The translations under genes and the position numbers were made by a program. A model generated the notes under the pieces. That model was not told the origin of the DNA, ran no database searches, and worked only from the letters and a program-made list of their open reading frames with translations. Positions 56,388 to 64,000 of a DNA stretch of 64,000 nt are shown here, one piece after another. Source of the DNA: Pseudomonadota bacterium (lineage in GTDB: Bacteria; Pseudomonadota; Gammaproteobacteria; Burkholderiales; Thiobacillaceae); assembly GCA_021802945.1 (NCBI GenBank), contig JAJZRE010000003.1, positions 46,637-110,636 of the forward strand, given 5' to 3'. Position 1 is the first letter of the stretch; each line of letters opens with the position of its first letter.

Positions 56388-57634
56388 TCCGGGCGCAGCC
56401 CGTAGAGCTGGCTGATCAGACGGACGACCTGGTCGCGCTCGGCGCTGCTGGCGTGATTGAGCGCGTGGGTGGGGGCGTGCAGCAGCTTGTTGGACAGCGC
56501 ATGGCTCATCGCTTCGAGCACGGCGCGCGGGTCGTCACCGCGTGCCAGCGCCTTTTCGGCCTTTTCGATTTCGTGACGGCGATGACGTTCGGCATTGTCG
56601 CGCAGCGAACGGATCACCGGCACCAGCTCGCGGCCTTCCATCCAGTGCACGAAATTCTCGACGCTGGTTTCGATGATCGCCTCGGCCTGCGCCACCTGCG
56701 CGACGCGGTTGTCCATGCCTTCGCGCACCACCTGGCCGAGGTCGTCGACGCTGTAGAGGAAGACGTCGTCCATGTCGGCGACTTCGGCCTCGACGTCGCG
56801 CGGCACGGCCAGGTCGACGATGAAAATCGGGCGGTGGCGGCGCTGCTTGATCGCGCGCTCCAGCATGCCCTTGCCGAGGATGGGCAGCGGGCTCGCGGTC
56901 GAGGTGATGATGATGTCGTAGGACGGCAACTCATCGGGCAGCGCGGTGAGCGGGATCACCCCGGCATTGAAGCGCTCGGCCAGCGGACGCGCGCGCTCGG
57001 CGGTGCGGTTGGCCACGGTCATGCGCCGCGGATGCTGCGCGGCGAAGTGGGTGATGCACAGTTCGATCATCTCGCCGGCGCCGATGAAGAGGCACGCCTG
57101 CTCGCGGATGCCGGGGAAGATGCGCTCGGCGAGCCGCACCGCGGCGGCGGCCATCGACACCGAATTGGCGCCGATCTCGGTGCTGCTGCGCACTTCCTTG
57201 GCGACCGAGAAGGTGCGCTGGAACAGCTTGTGCAGCAGCAGGCCGAGGGTGCCGGCTTCCTCGGCGGCGGCGACCGCCTGCTTCATCTGGCCGAGGATCT
57301 GGGTTTCGCCGAGCACCATCGAATCGAGGCCCGCGGCGACGCGGAAGGCATGCTGTGCCGCCTGCTCGCGTGGCAGCGTATACAGGTAGGGTGCCAGTTC
57401 GCGCCGCTCGATGTGGTGGAAGTCGGCCAGCCATTGCGCCACGGCCTCGGGGGAGGGCGTGTTGACGTACAGTTCGGTGCGGTTGCAGGTCGACAGGATG
57501 GCGACTTCGGATGCGCGCTGGCTTTGCGTCAGTTCGTGCAGCGCCTGCACCAGCTTTTCGGGGCCGAACGCCACCTGCTCGCGGATCGCGAGCGGCGCAG
57601 TGTGATGGTTGACCCCGAGGGTGAGAAGCTGCAT
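56384..57634 (-). CDS. hemA: Glutamyl-tRNA reductase
   Basis: A 416-residue NADPH enzyme that starts tetrapyrrole (heme, siroheme) synthesis from Glu-tRNA. The catalytic Cys is in [12 protein letters not shown], with LNHLT-like start [31 protein letters not shown] and the Rossmann IGAGEMIEL. Siroheme for the DsrAB enzyme at the window end depends on this pathway. Confidence 0.97.
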   Translation of the reverse strand: MQLLTLGVNHHTAPLAIREQVAFGPEKLVQALHELTQSQRASEVAILSTCNRTELYVNTPSPEAVAQWLADFHHIERRELAPYLYTLPREQAAQHAFRVAAGLDSMVLGETQILGQMKQAVAAAEEAGTLGLLLHKLFQRTFSVAKEVRSSTEIGANSVSMAAAAVRLAERIFPGIREQACLFIGAGEMIELCITHFAAQHPRRMTVANRTAERARPLAERFNAGVIPLTALPDELPSYDIIITSTASPLPILGKGMLERAIKQRRHRPIFIVDLAVPRDVEAEVADMDDVFLYSVDDLGQVVREGMDNRVAQVAQAEAIIETSVENFVHWMEGRELVPVIRSLRDNAERHRRHEIEKAEKALARGDDPRAVLEAMSHALSNKLLHAPTHALNHASSAERDQVVRLISQLYGLRPE

Positions 57635-57683
57635 GACGGCTTTGGCCGAAAAACGAAGACCGCTATTTTACTTTACCCGCTGC

Positions 57684-58598
57684 CTAAGCTGCGCGCGCGG
57701 GGGCTTTATTCAAATCAAAGCGCAGACGGTCGTAATAGCGCCCGCGATACAGCAGGCGGCGGTGTTCGGGCGAATCGGAAAACCCGTTGCGGGTGTGCAG
57801 CACGTTGTTGCAGATGAGGCCCATGCCGGGGGCGAGGCGGGCGGTCAGGATGTATTCCGAACTGGCGAGGATGTCCGCCAGGGTTTTGACGGCGGCCTGC
57901 GTGACGGTGTCGTTTTTCCACACGATGGAGCGGGTGCGTGCGGTGTAGCGCATGGTGAGAAAACCGTCGTCCGGGTCGACCGCGAATACCGGCCCGCTCT
58001 GCTCGGCGCGGGCGACATTGTTTTCGTCCATGCGCGCGGGGATGGTCATCGCGTCGGGCTGCATCAGCGCGGCGACGTAATCGGGGTTGACGTCGCGCAG
58101 CTGGATGTAGGCGATTTCGTGGTCGAGCAGCGCGTTCTCGCCGCCGGATTCGGCATCCTGCGCGCAGTGCAGCGTCATGCCGAGGATGCGGCGGTCGGGC
58201 GCGTTGTAGTAGCCGTCGGTGTGCCAGTTGATCGGCTTGTGGGTGTAGGGGATGAAGTCGCCGCGCACGCCGCTGCCTTCGTCGGTCGCAGGGGTGATGC
58301 TGGACAGCCCGTCCTCGTCGGCGAGGTAGTTGCCTTCGAGCCGGACGAGGCCGAGCTGCCGTGCGAGCTGTCCGGGAATCGACTTGTCGGCCGCAGGCAG
58401 GTGCGGCGCGCTGTAGAGCGCCATGTTGGCGCGTGCGCAGCGCGCTTCGAGGGCGGCGAATTCGTCCGCGCTCAACTGCCGCGGATCGGCCAGCGGCACG
58501 ACCAGTTCATCGATGCTGCGCGGGTAGGCGGCGAGCCGCGCAGCGCGCCAGGCGCGGTAGCCGGATTCGTTGGCGAGATCGAAGGGGGATGCGGCCAA
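57684..58598 (-). CDS. TauD/TfdA-family Fe(II)/2-oxoglutarate dioxygenase
   Basis: A 304-residue enzyme of the TauD superfamily. The metal triad is visible as HTD in NWHTDGYYN and His in NVLHTRNGF, with the oxoglutarate Arg in RRLLYRGRYYDRLRFD. TauD enzymes release sulfite from sulfonates, which would link it to the sulfur genes downstream, but many family members act on other substrates. It ends just upstream of hemA on the same strand. Confidence 0.8.
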   Translation of the reverse strand: MAASPFDLANESGYRAWRAARLAAYPRSIDELVVPLADPRQLSADEFAALEARCARANMALYSAPHLPAADKSIPGQLARQLGLVRLEGNYLADEDGLSSITPATDEGSGVRGDFIPYTHKPINWHTDGYYNAPDRRILGMTLHCAQDAESGGENALLDHEIAYIQLRDVNPDYVAALMQPDAMTIPARMDENNVARAEQSGPVFAVDPDDGFLTMRYTARTRSIVWKNDTVTQAAVKTLADILASSEYILTARLAPGMGLICNNVLHTRNGFSDSPEHRRLLYRGRYYDRLRFDLNKAPARAA

Positions 58599-58603
58599 AG
58601 AAT

Positions 58604-59224
58604 TTATTCCGGCGGCAGCATGTCGGGGGAACCAAATCCCCGCTTGACCGGCGCGTCGGACAAGAGGCCCTTGAAGCTCTTCCTGACCGTGCCCATCATC
58701 TCGGGCATCTCGATGTCCATGATCTGGTCCATGATCCAGGTCTTGTCGCTGTCGCCCATCTCGTCGCGGATCTGCAGGCCGAGGAAGCGCAGCGCCGGGA
58801 AGCTGGCCTTGTCGTCGTCGGGGAACTCGAACTCGGCGTAGTCGTTGAAGCGGCGGTTCAGGAAATCGATGAACTCGGCCTTGAAGTTGCGGCTGGGATC
58901 GGGGCCGACCACGCTGATGATGTTTTCTTCCATCACCTCGCCCAGCCGGTTGGCGACCGCCTGCAGCACGGCGGTGCGGCGTTCGGGCGTCAGCGTTGCG
59001 TAAGCCATGCGGTCGCAGTAATGCACCAGGAAGGCGAGGAATTCGGCGATCAGCTTGAAGCCGCGCGCCGGGGTGATGATGTCGTAGTTCTCGCGGCCAA
59101 GGTTGTCGACGGCCTTGTCGGCGACGCGCCAGGTGGTCGAGGCGACCGCGGTGGCGATTTCCTCGGCGCTGCGTTCTCCGTCCTTCTTGAACCAGACGGT
59201 GCGTACACGTACGGGTTTGACCAT
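58604..59224 (-). CDS. Conserved protein of unknown function in the dsr region
   Basis: A 206-residue cytoplasmic protein without recognised domains, rich in charged residues. The central part LIAEFLAFLVHYCDRMAYATLTPERRTAVLQAVANRLGEVMEENI is helical. A CAGGAGA ribosome site precedes the ATG at 59224. It lies between a sulfurtransferase and the TauD-like gene, three bases after the former, so it belongs to the sulfur cluster. Function cannot be assigned. Confidence 0.65.
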   Translation of the reverse strand: MVKPVRVRTVWFKKDGERSAEEIATAVASTTWRVADKAVDNLGRENYDIITPARGFKLIAEFLAFLVHYCDRMAYATLTPERRTAVLQAVANRLGEVMEENIISVVGPDPSRNFKAEFIDFLNRRFNDYAEFEFPDDDKASFPALRFLGLQIRDEMGDSDKTWIMDQIMDIEMPEMMGTVRKSFKGLLSDAPVKRGFGSPDMLPPE

Positions 59225-59226
59225 GA

Positions 59227-60075
59227 TTATTCTCCTGTGGCCACCGGGCGGGCGGGATCGGTGATCCACTCGCTCCAGGAGCCGGGGTAAAGCCGTGAAC
59301 CGGGGAGGCCGGCGATTTCCATCGCCAGGACGTTGTGGCAGGCGGTGACGCCGGAGCCGCACATGTGGATGACCTGCCAGGCCGGCTTGCCCTTGAGCAG
59401 GGCCTGGTAGTTCTCGCGCAGCGCCTCGGGCGGCAGGAAGGTGCCGTCGACGTCGAGGTTCTCGTCGAACGGGTAGTTGATGGCGCCCGGCACGTGGCCG
59501 GCCACCGGGTCGAGCGGCTCGAATTCGCCGCTGAAGCGGCGGTCCGGGCGCGCGTCGAGGATAAGCTGCTCGCCTGTCCGCGACGCGCGCAGAACCTCGT
59601 CCGCTGCCACGATCTGGGTCGGCTCGGGCAGGCAGGCGCACGCGGCCTTGTGCAACTCGGGCAGATCGGCGTTGACCGGGCGTTTCTCGCGCAGCCATTT
59701 CGGGTAGCCGCCGTCCAGCAGGGCCACGCCGGGGTGGCCGAGCCAGCGCAGCATCCACCACAGCCTGCCGGCCATGGCGCCGTAGCTGTCGTCGTACACC
59801 ACGACCTGCTTGTTGACGCCGACGCCCCACGCGCAGAGTTTCTCGGTCAGAACGTGGGGGTCGGGCAGCGGATGGCGTCCCGTGGTTTCGCTGACGGGGG
59901 CAGCGAGGTCTTCGTCCAGATGCGCGTAGCGCGCACCCGGGATATGTGCTTTCTCGTACGCCTGACGACCGGCCTCGGTGTCGGTGAGGGTGAAGCGGCA
60001 GTCCAGAACGACCCAGTTCGGATCGTCCAGATGCGCGGCCAGATCTTCAGTGGTAACGAGGGTGTTGGAAAACAT
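59227..60075 (-). CDS. Thiosulfate/3-mercaptopyruvate sulfurtransferase
   Basis: A 282-residue tandem rhodanese. The N-terminal domain has VVLDCRF and HIPGARYAHLD; the C-terminal domain has the active-site loop MCGSGVTACHN, of the CGSGVT type usual in mercaptopyruvate sulfurtransferases. It moves sulfane sulfur between donors and acceptors and fits the dsr context. It starts at ATG 60075, followed on the plus-strand side by a low-complexity repeat. Confidence 0.92.
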   Translation of the reverse strand: MFSNTLVTTEDLAAHLDDPNWVVLDCRFTLTDTEAGRQAYEKAHIPGARYAHLDEDLAAPVSETTGRHPLPDPHVLTEKLCAWGVGVNKQVVVYDDSYGAMAGRLWWMLRWLGHPGVALLDGGYPKWLREKRPVNADLPELHKAACACLPEPTQIVAADEVLRASRTGEQLILDARPDRRFSGEFEPLDPVAGHVPGAINYPFDENLDVDGTFLPPEALRENYQALLKGKPAWQVIHMCGSGVTACHNVLAMEIAGLPGSRLYPGSWSEWITDPARPVATGE

Positions 60076-60079
60076 AGGT

Positions 60080-60186
60080 CGGGAACCAGGAACTAGGAAC
60101 TAGGAATTAGGAACTAGGAATTAGGGACCAGGGAGGGGGCGACATGCCGAGCCCCTGGATCCTAGCCCCTAGATCCTGGTCCCTAA
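60080..60186. repeat. Low-complexity TTAGGAACTAGG-type repeat with 12-bp inverted ends
   Basis: Several tandem copies of a unit close to AGGAAYTAGGA occupy 60087-60128. TTAGGGACCAGG (60121-60132) recurs inverted as CCTGGTCCCTAA (60175-60186), which directly precedes the DsrC-like stop at 60187. Unit length is too short for a CRISPR array. It may act as a transcriptional or mRNA boundary. Confidence 0.7.
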
Positions 60187-60519
60187 TCAGTAGCCGCCCT
60201 TGCCGTACGGCTTGGTCAGGCCGGCGACGCGCGCCGACTGGCGAGCGGGCTGGTTGGGGAACAGCTCGTACAGCTTTTTCTTCCAGTCGGTGCCCGGGTG
60301 GAGTTCTTCCATTTCGGCCAGCATGTTGCGGAAGTTGGGGGTGTGGCCGTCTTCCCTGTATTTGTCGCGCATGTAATTGATGACCGTCCAGTGGTCATCG
60401 GTCAGCGTGATCTTCTCAGCTGCGGCGATGACGGGGGGAACGTCGTCGCTGAAGTTGGCCTCCAGCAGGAAGTCCTCTTCACCGGTTTCGAGCTCTTCAC
60501 CATTTACAACGTAAGACAT
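60187..60519 (-). CDS. DsrC-family protein lacking both conserved C-terminal cysteines (RspA-like)
   Basis: A 110-residue protein with the DsrC/TusE fold: DHWTVINYMRDKYREDGHTPNFRNMLAEM and a C-terminal arm LFPNQPARQSARVAGLTKPYGKGGY. True DsrC ends with two Cys that form the trisulfide with DsrAB; this one has none. Family members without Cys are proposed regulators (RspA). Start ATG 60519 has an AAAGGAGA ribosome site. It lies near dsrA, so a regulatory role in sulfur oxidation is possible. Confidence 0.88.
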   Translation of the reverse strand: MSYVVNGEELETGEEDFLLEANFSDDVPPVIAAAEKITLTDDHWTVINYMRDKYREDGHTPNFRNMLAEMEELHPGTDWKKKLYELFPNQPARQSARVAGLTKPYGKGGY

Positions 60520-60575
60520 GTTTTCTCCTTTCGGGTTGGTCACTAAAGAATCGCCGGAACAACCGGCAGCGGGTT

Positions 60576-61235
60576 TCAATGGTTCGCCGGCATCACCGGC
60601 GCAATGGATTTGTGCGGAATGAAAATTCCGCAGCCTAACAAACGGTTGCGTCCCATGCCTTCGTCCTGCAATTGCAGGGATTTGTGTGGTGGCACGTCAT
60701 GCAGCATCAGGCTGTAGCCATGGATCGGGCCGGACGCGCTTTGCAGGGTCTGCCGCTTGCCGCAGATGAATCCGCAGCGCAACTGGAAATGGCCATCCAG
60801 TTCGCGCATCACGTCCTGCACGAATTGTTCTTCAGTGGCGCCGCCCGTGTCAACGAAGTGCGCGTAGATGTTGGCGAAGGCGCTGAATTCGCGGGTCTTG
60901 AAACCGCCGATCCGCAGGGCGTGGCCTGCCAGGTCGAACGTCCGCCCGACCAATTGCTGCATGTCATCCACCCGCGCCTTGGGCACCCGCACATACAGCT
61001 TGGTGCGCCGATTGATGTTGAGCGTGGCGTCGCCGCTGTTGGTTTCAGCGCCTTTCAGATGCTGGATGCCGGTGCCGCCATCGTCGCCCATCCATGGAAG
61101 CAGGCGCTGCAACGCATCGGCGAGCAATTGCGCATTGTCTGCGGGGATGGTCGTGCCGACGAGATCGAATTGCAGATCGATCATGTGGGGCGTGTATACC
61201 TCGGGCTTGTTTTCAGGCCAGTCAGCCCAGTTCAT
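60576..61235 (-). CDS. Cas6/Cmx6-like protein (type I-MYXAN family) without CRISPR context
   Basis: A 219-residue protein whose C terminus DEGMGRNRLLGCGIFIPHKSI matches the glycine-rich, GIFxPHK end of the Cas6/Cmx6 group, and whose N terminus MIDLQFDLVGTTIPADNAQLLADALQRLLPW resembles the ferredoxin-like fold of Cas6 nucleases. No CRISPR repeat or other cas gene is seen in the window. It overlaps a 73-residue gene (ATGA) and is next to the DsrC-like and dsr genes, so an RNA-processing role in this sulfur region is a possibility. Catalytic His/Tyr/Lys residues cannot be confirmed by eye. Confidence 0.72.
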   Translation of the reverse strand: MNWADWPENKPEVYTPHMIDLQFDLVGTTIPADNAQLLADALQRLLPWMGDDGGTGIQHLKGAETNSGDATLNINRRTKLYVRVPKARVDDMQQLVGRTFDLAGHALRIGGFKTREFSAFANIYAHFVDTGGATEEQFVQDVMRELDGHFQLRCGFICGKRQTLQSASGPIHGYSLMLHDVPPHKSLQLQDEGMGRNRLLGCGIFIPHKSIAPVMPANH

Positions 61236-61453
61236 GGCGCATCCCCGGCGTGCTCTTGTGCCCAGGCCTGCATCAGGTCGGCCCATTTCCGTGCGCTCAC
61301 AGGGTCGACATCGAATATGGTGAAGCGCTTGTTCTCGCGAATGCGGATGCGAAGAAAAGGCACGCCGCCCGACTCGTGAGTCAGGTGCTGGAACTCAACT
61401 TCCTGGCCGCCAAACGGCAGCCGCATTTTGTCTAGGGGCGTAATCTCAGGCAT
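61232..61453 (-). CDS. Small protein coupled to the Cas6-like gene
   Basis: A 73-residue protein, MPEITPLDKMRLPFGGQEVE through EHAGDAP, whose stop overlaps the Cas6-like ATG by four bases (ATGA). No signal or membrane segment. It has a basic/aromatic middle (GVPFLRIRIRENKRFTIFDVD). Not a recognised family. Coupling implies it works with the Cas6-like protein. Confidence 0.65.
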   Translation of the reverse strand: MPEITPLDKMRLPFGGQEVEFQHLTHESGGVPFLRIRIRENKRFTIFDVDPVSARKWADLMQAWAQEHAGDAP

Positions 61454-61581
61454 GGAGTCTCGGTCTGTGTGTTGCTTCAAATTGAGATGGATGCGTTGCA
61501 CGGCAAGCCATCCAAATCCGGCTTCCTCTGGATGAGGGCGTCGCGTGGTATTTCAACCCTGTTTGGCGCAGGGGCTTGCGT

Positions 61582-61610
61582 TTGCAACAATATTTTAATA
61601 CTCTTATCGA
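61582..61610 (+). promoter_or_regulatory. Weak candidate promoter of dsrA
   Basis: TTGCAA (61582-61587) and TATCGA (61605-61610) are 17 bases apart in an AT-rich stretch. The -10 is poor, so an activator is likely to be needed. Confidence 0.3.
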
Positions 61611-61626
61611 TTACTGTGGCGGACAC

Positions 61627-61724
61627 GTAATGTCTCACCCTTTGCCAAGATGAGGCATTACCGCGTTGGGGAAATCGATCTACTCCATTTGGGTAGGTTT
61701 GAACCTACCGCGATGGAGTAATCG
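61627..61724 (+). promoter_or_regulatory. Inverted repeats in the dsrA leader
   Basis: GTAATGTCTCA (61627-61637) is inverted as TGAGGCATTAC (61651-61661), 10 of 11 pairs. A second, larger structure pairs TACTCCAT (61681-61688) with ATGGAGTA (61713-61720), with inner arms GGTAGGTT (61692-61699) and AACCTACC (61702-61709) and outer CGAT/ATCG. Both precede dsrA by 110-210 bases and could be protein-binding or RNA structures. Confidence 0.55.
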
Positions 61725-61833
61725 TTTTACCCATGAGAATGATGGTGATGCGGCCATCAACCCAATACGATGTTGGAATACCGTTGAGCTGTCGGCTGAG
61801 CGGGCATTTCGAAATGTTCTAGGAGAGAAAATT

Positions 61834-63135
61834 ATGGCAAAGAAGATGATTGATACGCCCAATCTGGACGAGCTCGAGAAAGGCCCGTGGCCCAGCTTCG
61901 TGACCGGCCTCAAGCGTCTGGCTAAGGACAATGACATGATGGTTGACCTGATGGGTCAGCTGGAAACGTCCTACAAGACCAAGTTCGGCTACTGGAAGGG
62001 CGGTACGGTCGGCGTGTTCGGTTATGGTGGTGGCGTGATTCCCCGTTTCACCGAACTGAAGGACGAGAACCATCAGCCCTTGTTCCCCGAGGCTGCCGAG
62101 TTTCATACCCTGCGCGTGCAGCCGCCCGCAGGCATGCACTACACGTCCGACCTGCTGCGCAAGATGTGCGACGTCTGGTCCGCGACCGGCGGTTCGGGTC
62201 TGATCGCGTTCCACGGCCAGTCCGGCGACATCATGTTCCAGGGCATCAAGACGGCTGACGTGCAGCGCGCTTTTGACGAATTCAACGAGATGGGCTTCGA
62301 TCTCGGCGGCGCCGGCCCCGCGCTGCGCACCTCGATGTCCTGCGTCGGTGCGGCACGCTGCGAGCATTCCTGCTTCGACGAAGCCAAGGCGCTGCGTACC
62401 GTCATCAACAACAACCTGGACGACATGCATCGTCCGTCCCTGCCGTACAAGTTCAAGTTCAAGTTCTCCGGCTGCGGCAACGACTGCGTCAACGCCATCC
62501 AGCGTTCCGACATGGCCACTATCGGCACCTGGCGCGACAACATCCGTGTCGACGAGAAGCTGGTGCGGGAGTACTACAAGGCTCACGGAATGAATGATCT
62601 CGTCAACGACGTGATCAGCAAGTGCCCGACCAAGGCCATCACCCTGGTGTCCAGCGACAAGTTCAAGGCCAGCGAGCATGTCTCGGCGGCCAACCTGGGC
62701 GACGGCAACACCCTGTGCATCGACAACAAGAACTGCGTGCGCTGCATGCACTGCCTGAACGTCATCCCCGGCGGCCTGCGCACCGGCGTGGACAAGGGTG
62801 TGACCATCCTGGTGGGCGGCAAGGGCGTGCTGAAGATCGGCGCGACCATGGGTACCGTGGTGATCCCGTTCATGAAGCTCGAGTCCGACGAGGACTTCGA
62901 GAAGCTGAACGAGCTGGCTCGCAACATCCTCGACTTCTTCGCTGAAAACGCGCTGGAGCACGAGCGTACCGGCGAGATGATCGAGCGTATCGGTCTGACC
63001 AACTTCCTCGAAGGTCTGGACATCCCGGTCGATCCCAACATGATCAGGGAGCCGCGTTCCAACCCGTACTTCCGCTCCGACGACTGGGACGAGCAAGTCG
63101 AGAAGTGGAACGAGTACAAGCAGTCCGCCGCTTAA
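61834..63135 (+). CDS. dsrA: Dissimilatory sulfite reductase alpha subunit (reverse type)
   Basis: A 433-residue siroheme protein. The siroheme-[4Fe-4S] Cys are in SCVGAARCEHSCF and SGCGNDCVNAI, and an inserted ferredoxin domain has CIDNKNCVRCMHCLNVIPGG. In sulfur-oxidising bacteria this enzyme runs in reverse, oxidising sulfide or DsrC-bound sulfur to sulfite in the cytoplasm. An AGGAGAG ribosome site precedes ATG 61834. Followed by dsrB. Oxidative direction is inferred from the genomic context, not from the sequence alone. Confidence 0.96.
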   Translation: MAKKMIDTPNLDELEKGPWPSFVTGLKRLAKDNDMMVDLMGQLETSYKTKFGYWKGGTVGVFGYGGGVIPRFTELKDENHQPLFPEAAEFHTLRVQPPAGMHYTSDLLRKMCDVWSATGGSGLIAFHGQSGDIMFQGIKTADVQRAFDEFNEMGFDLGGAGPALRTSMSCVGAARCEHSCFDEAKALRTVINNNLDDMHRPSLPYKFKFKFSGCGNDCVNAIQRSDMATIGTWRDNIRVDEKLVREYYKAHGMNDLVNDVISKCPTKAITLVSSDKFKASEHVSAANLGDGNTLCIDNKNCVRCMHCLNVIPGGLRTGVDKGVTILVGGKGVLKIGATMGTVVIPFMKLESDEDFEKLNELARNILDFFAENALEHERTGEMIERIGLTNFLEGLDIPVDPNMIREPRSNPYFRSDDWDEQVEKWNEYKQSAA

Positions 63136-63216
63136 GTTTCGCGCTGTACCTGTTTCGCATAGGGCGGGCCCCGGTTCCGGCTGGGGTCCGTGCATTAAAT
63201 CAGTTGGAGATAAAAC

Positions 63217-64000
63217 ATGGCAGAACTACGTCCGCCTATCGAATCCGGCGCACCGGATCCGATGCCCTACATGCACCCCGTGATGGTGAAGAACTATGGC
63301 AAGTGGGCTTTCCACAGCCATCCGAAGCCGGGTGTCCTGTATCACCGCGCTGAGTCCGGCGACGAAATCTGGACGGTCAAGGCCGGCACCCAGCGTCAGA
63401 TGGATCACTACACCATCCGCGAGCTGGCCGACATCGCCGACCAGTACGGCGACGGTTTCGTGCGTTTCACCGCGCGTTCCAACATCGAATACATGGTGGC
63501 CGACGGCGCCAAGGTCGAGCCGCTGATCAAGGCGCTCTCCGACAAGGGCTACCCCATCGGCGGCACCGCCAACTCGGTGTCCATGATTGCCCACACCCAG
63601 GGTTGGCTGCACTGCGACATCCCCGGCACCGACGCCTCCGGCGTGGTGAAGGCGCTGATGGACGAGCTGTACGACGACTTCGTCAAGTGCGAGATGCCCA
63701 ACCGCGTCAAGATGTCCACCTCCTGCTGCGAAATCAACTGCGGCGGCCAGGCCGACATCGCCATCATCGTCCAGCACACCAAGCCGCCGAAGATCAACCA
63801 CGATCTGGTCGCCAACGTGTGCGAGCGTCCCTCCGTCGTGGCGCGCTGCCCGGTGGCTGCGATCCGTCCCGCCCTGGTGAACGGCAAGCCCTCGCTGGAA
63901 GTCGACGAGAAGAAGTGCATCTGCTGCGGCGCCTGCTTCCCGCCCTGCCCCCCGATGCAGATCAACGATCCCGAGCATTCCAAGATCGCGATCTGGGTGG
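63217..64000 (+). CDS. dsrB: Dissimilatory sulfite reductase beta subunit (runs off the right edge)
   Basis: The first 261 residues of the beta subunit, which forms the alpha2beta2 enzyme with DsrA. Start MAELRPPIESGAPDPMPYMHPVMVKNYG, then STSCCEINCGGQADIAI, with Cys for the cluster region, and a ferredoxin motif CICCGACFPPCPPM. A TTGGAGA ribosome site precedes the ATG at 63217. No stop is reached in the window; the gene and further dsr genes continue beyond it. Confidence 0.96.
   Translation, partial: MAELRPPIESGAPDPMPYMHPVMVKNYGKWAFHSHPKPGVLYHRAESGDEIWTVKAGTQRQMDHYTIRELADIADQYGDGFVRFTARSNIEYMVADGAKVEPLIKALSDKGYPIGGTANSVSMIAHTQGWLHCDIPGTDASGVVKALMDELYDDFVKCEMPNRVKMSTSCCEINCGGQADIAIIVQHTKPPKINHDLVANVCERPSVVARCPVAAIRPALVNGKPSLEVDEKKCICCGACFPPCPPMQINDPEHSKIAIWV

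Noticed and set aside
60080..60186. CRISPR array near the Cas6-like gene
   Set aside because: The repeat unit is about 10-12 bases with no unique spacers; it is a short tandem repeat.

Overview
The window is a GC-rich, densely packed chromosomal segment of a betaproteobacterium. The best match is a sulfur-oxidising chemolithotroph of the Thiobacillus type. The reasons are siroheme sulfite reductase genes dsrA and dsrB at the right edge, next to a DsrC-family gene and a sulfurtransferase, plus betaproteobacterial housekeeping gene orders (metK-SAH riboswitch-ahcY-metF, hemA-prfA-prmC, glnA-ntrBC, dapF-DUF484-xerC). The genus is inferred from gene content; no rRNA gene is present.

Layout. 0-7 kb (minus strand): start of hslV, a MITE-like element, a STAS-domain protein, then a metal-homeostasis run (ZnuB- and ZnuA-like genes without an ATPase gene, a porin, a small Cys-motif protein, yidD, a COG0523 GTPase, and a DksA with a degenerate zinc finger). 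7-12 kb (plus): an RND efflux pair and a lipoprotein. 12-17 kb (minus): xerC, DUF484, dapF, a CoA-binding protein, a GNAT acetyltransferase and two lipid A type acyltransferases, all overlapping or nearly so. 17-23 kb (plus): the methyl cycle (metK, SAH riboswitch, ahcY, a small membrane protein, metF), then kup. 23.2-24.3 kb: an aminotransferase.

24.5-37.4 kb is a compact selenocysteine/formate island. A sensor kinase and a sigma-54-dependent response regulator diverge from fdnGHI, fdhE, selA, selB and tRNA-Sec. fdnG has an in-frame UGA codon followed by a SECIS-like hairpin, and a well-formed -24/-12 promoter with GGACA/TGTCC palindromes lies upstream. selA, selB and selC together supply everything needed to read that UGA except SelD, which is not in the window.

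37.4-45.5 kb: ttcA (with a palindromic repeat inside its coding region), msbA, a small unknown gene, a CorA-type transporter, an AT-richer orphan coiled-coil membrane protein, mtgA, aroE and a rhodanese. 45.5-51 kb: nitrogen control, with glnA behind NtrC-type sites and a sigma-54 promoter, then ntrB-ntrC and grxD. 51-57.6 kb (minus): hemA-prfA-prmC run directly into an HPr-rel-A type cluster (PqqD-like protein, HprK-related kinase, nucleotidyltransferase), followed by a secreted Cys-rich protein with its own sigma-54-like promoter.

57.7-64 kb: a TauD-family oxygenase, an unknown 206-residue protein, a mercaptopyruvate/thiosulfate sulfurtransferase, a DsrC-family protein lacking the catalytic cysteines, a Cas6/Cmx6-like protein with no CRISPR array in view, and a 73-residue protein. 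These diverge from dsrAB across an intergenic region with two strong inverted repeats. The parts most worth following up are this dsr-linked Cas6-like unit, the HPr-rel-A cluster with its secreted neighbour, the selenocysteine island, and the predicted switching structure at the SAH riboswitch.
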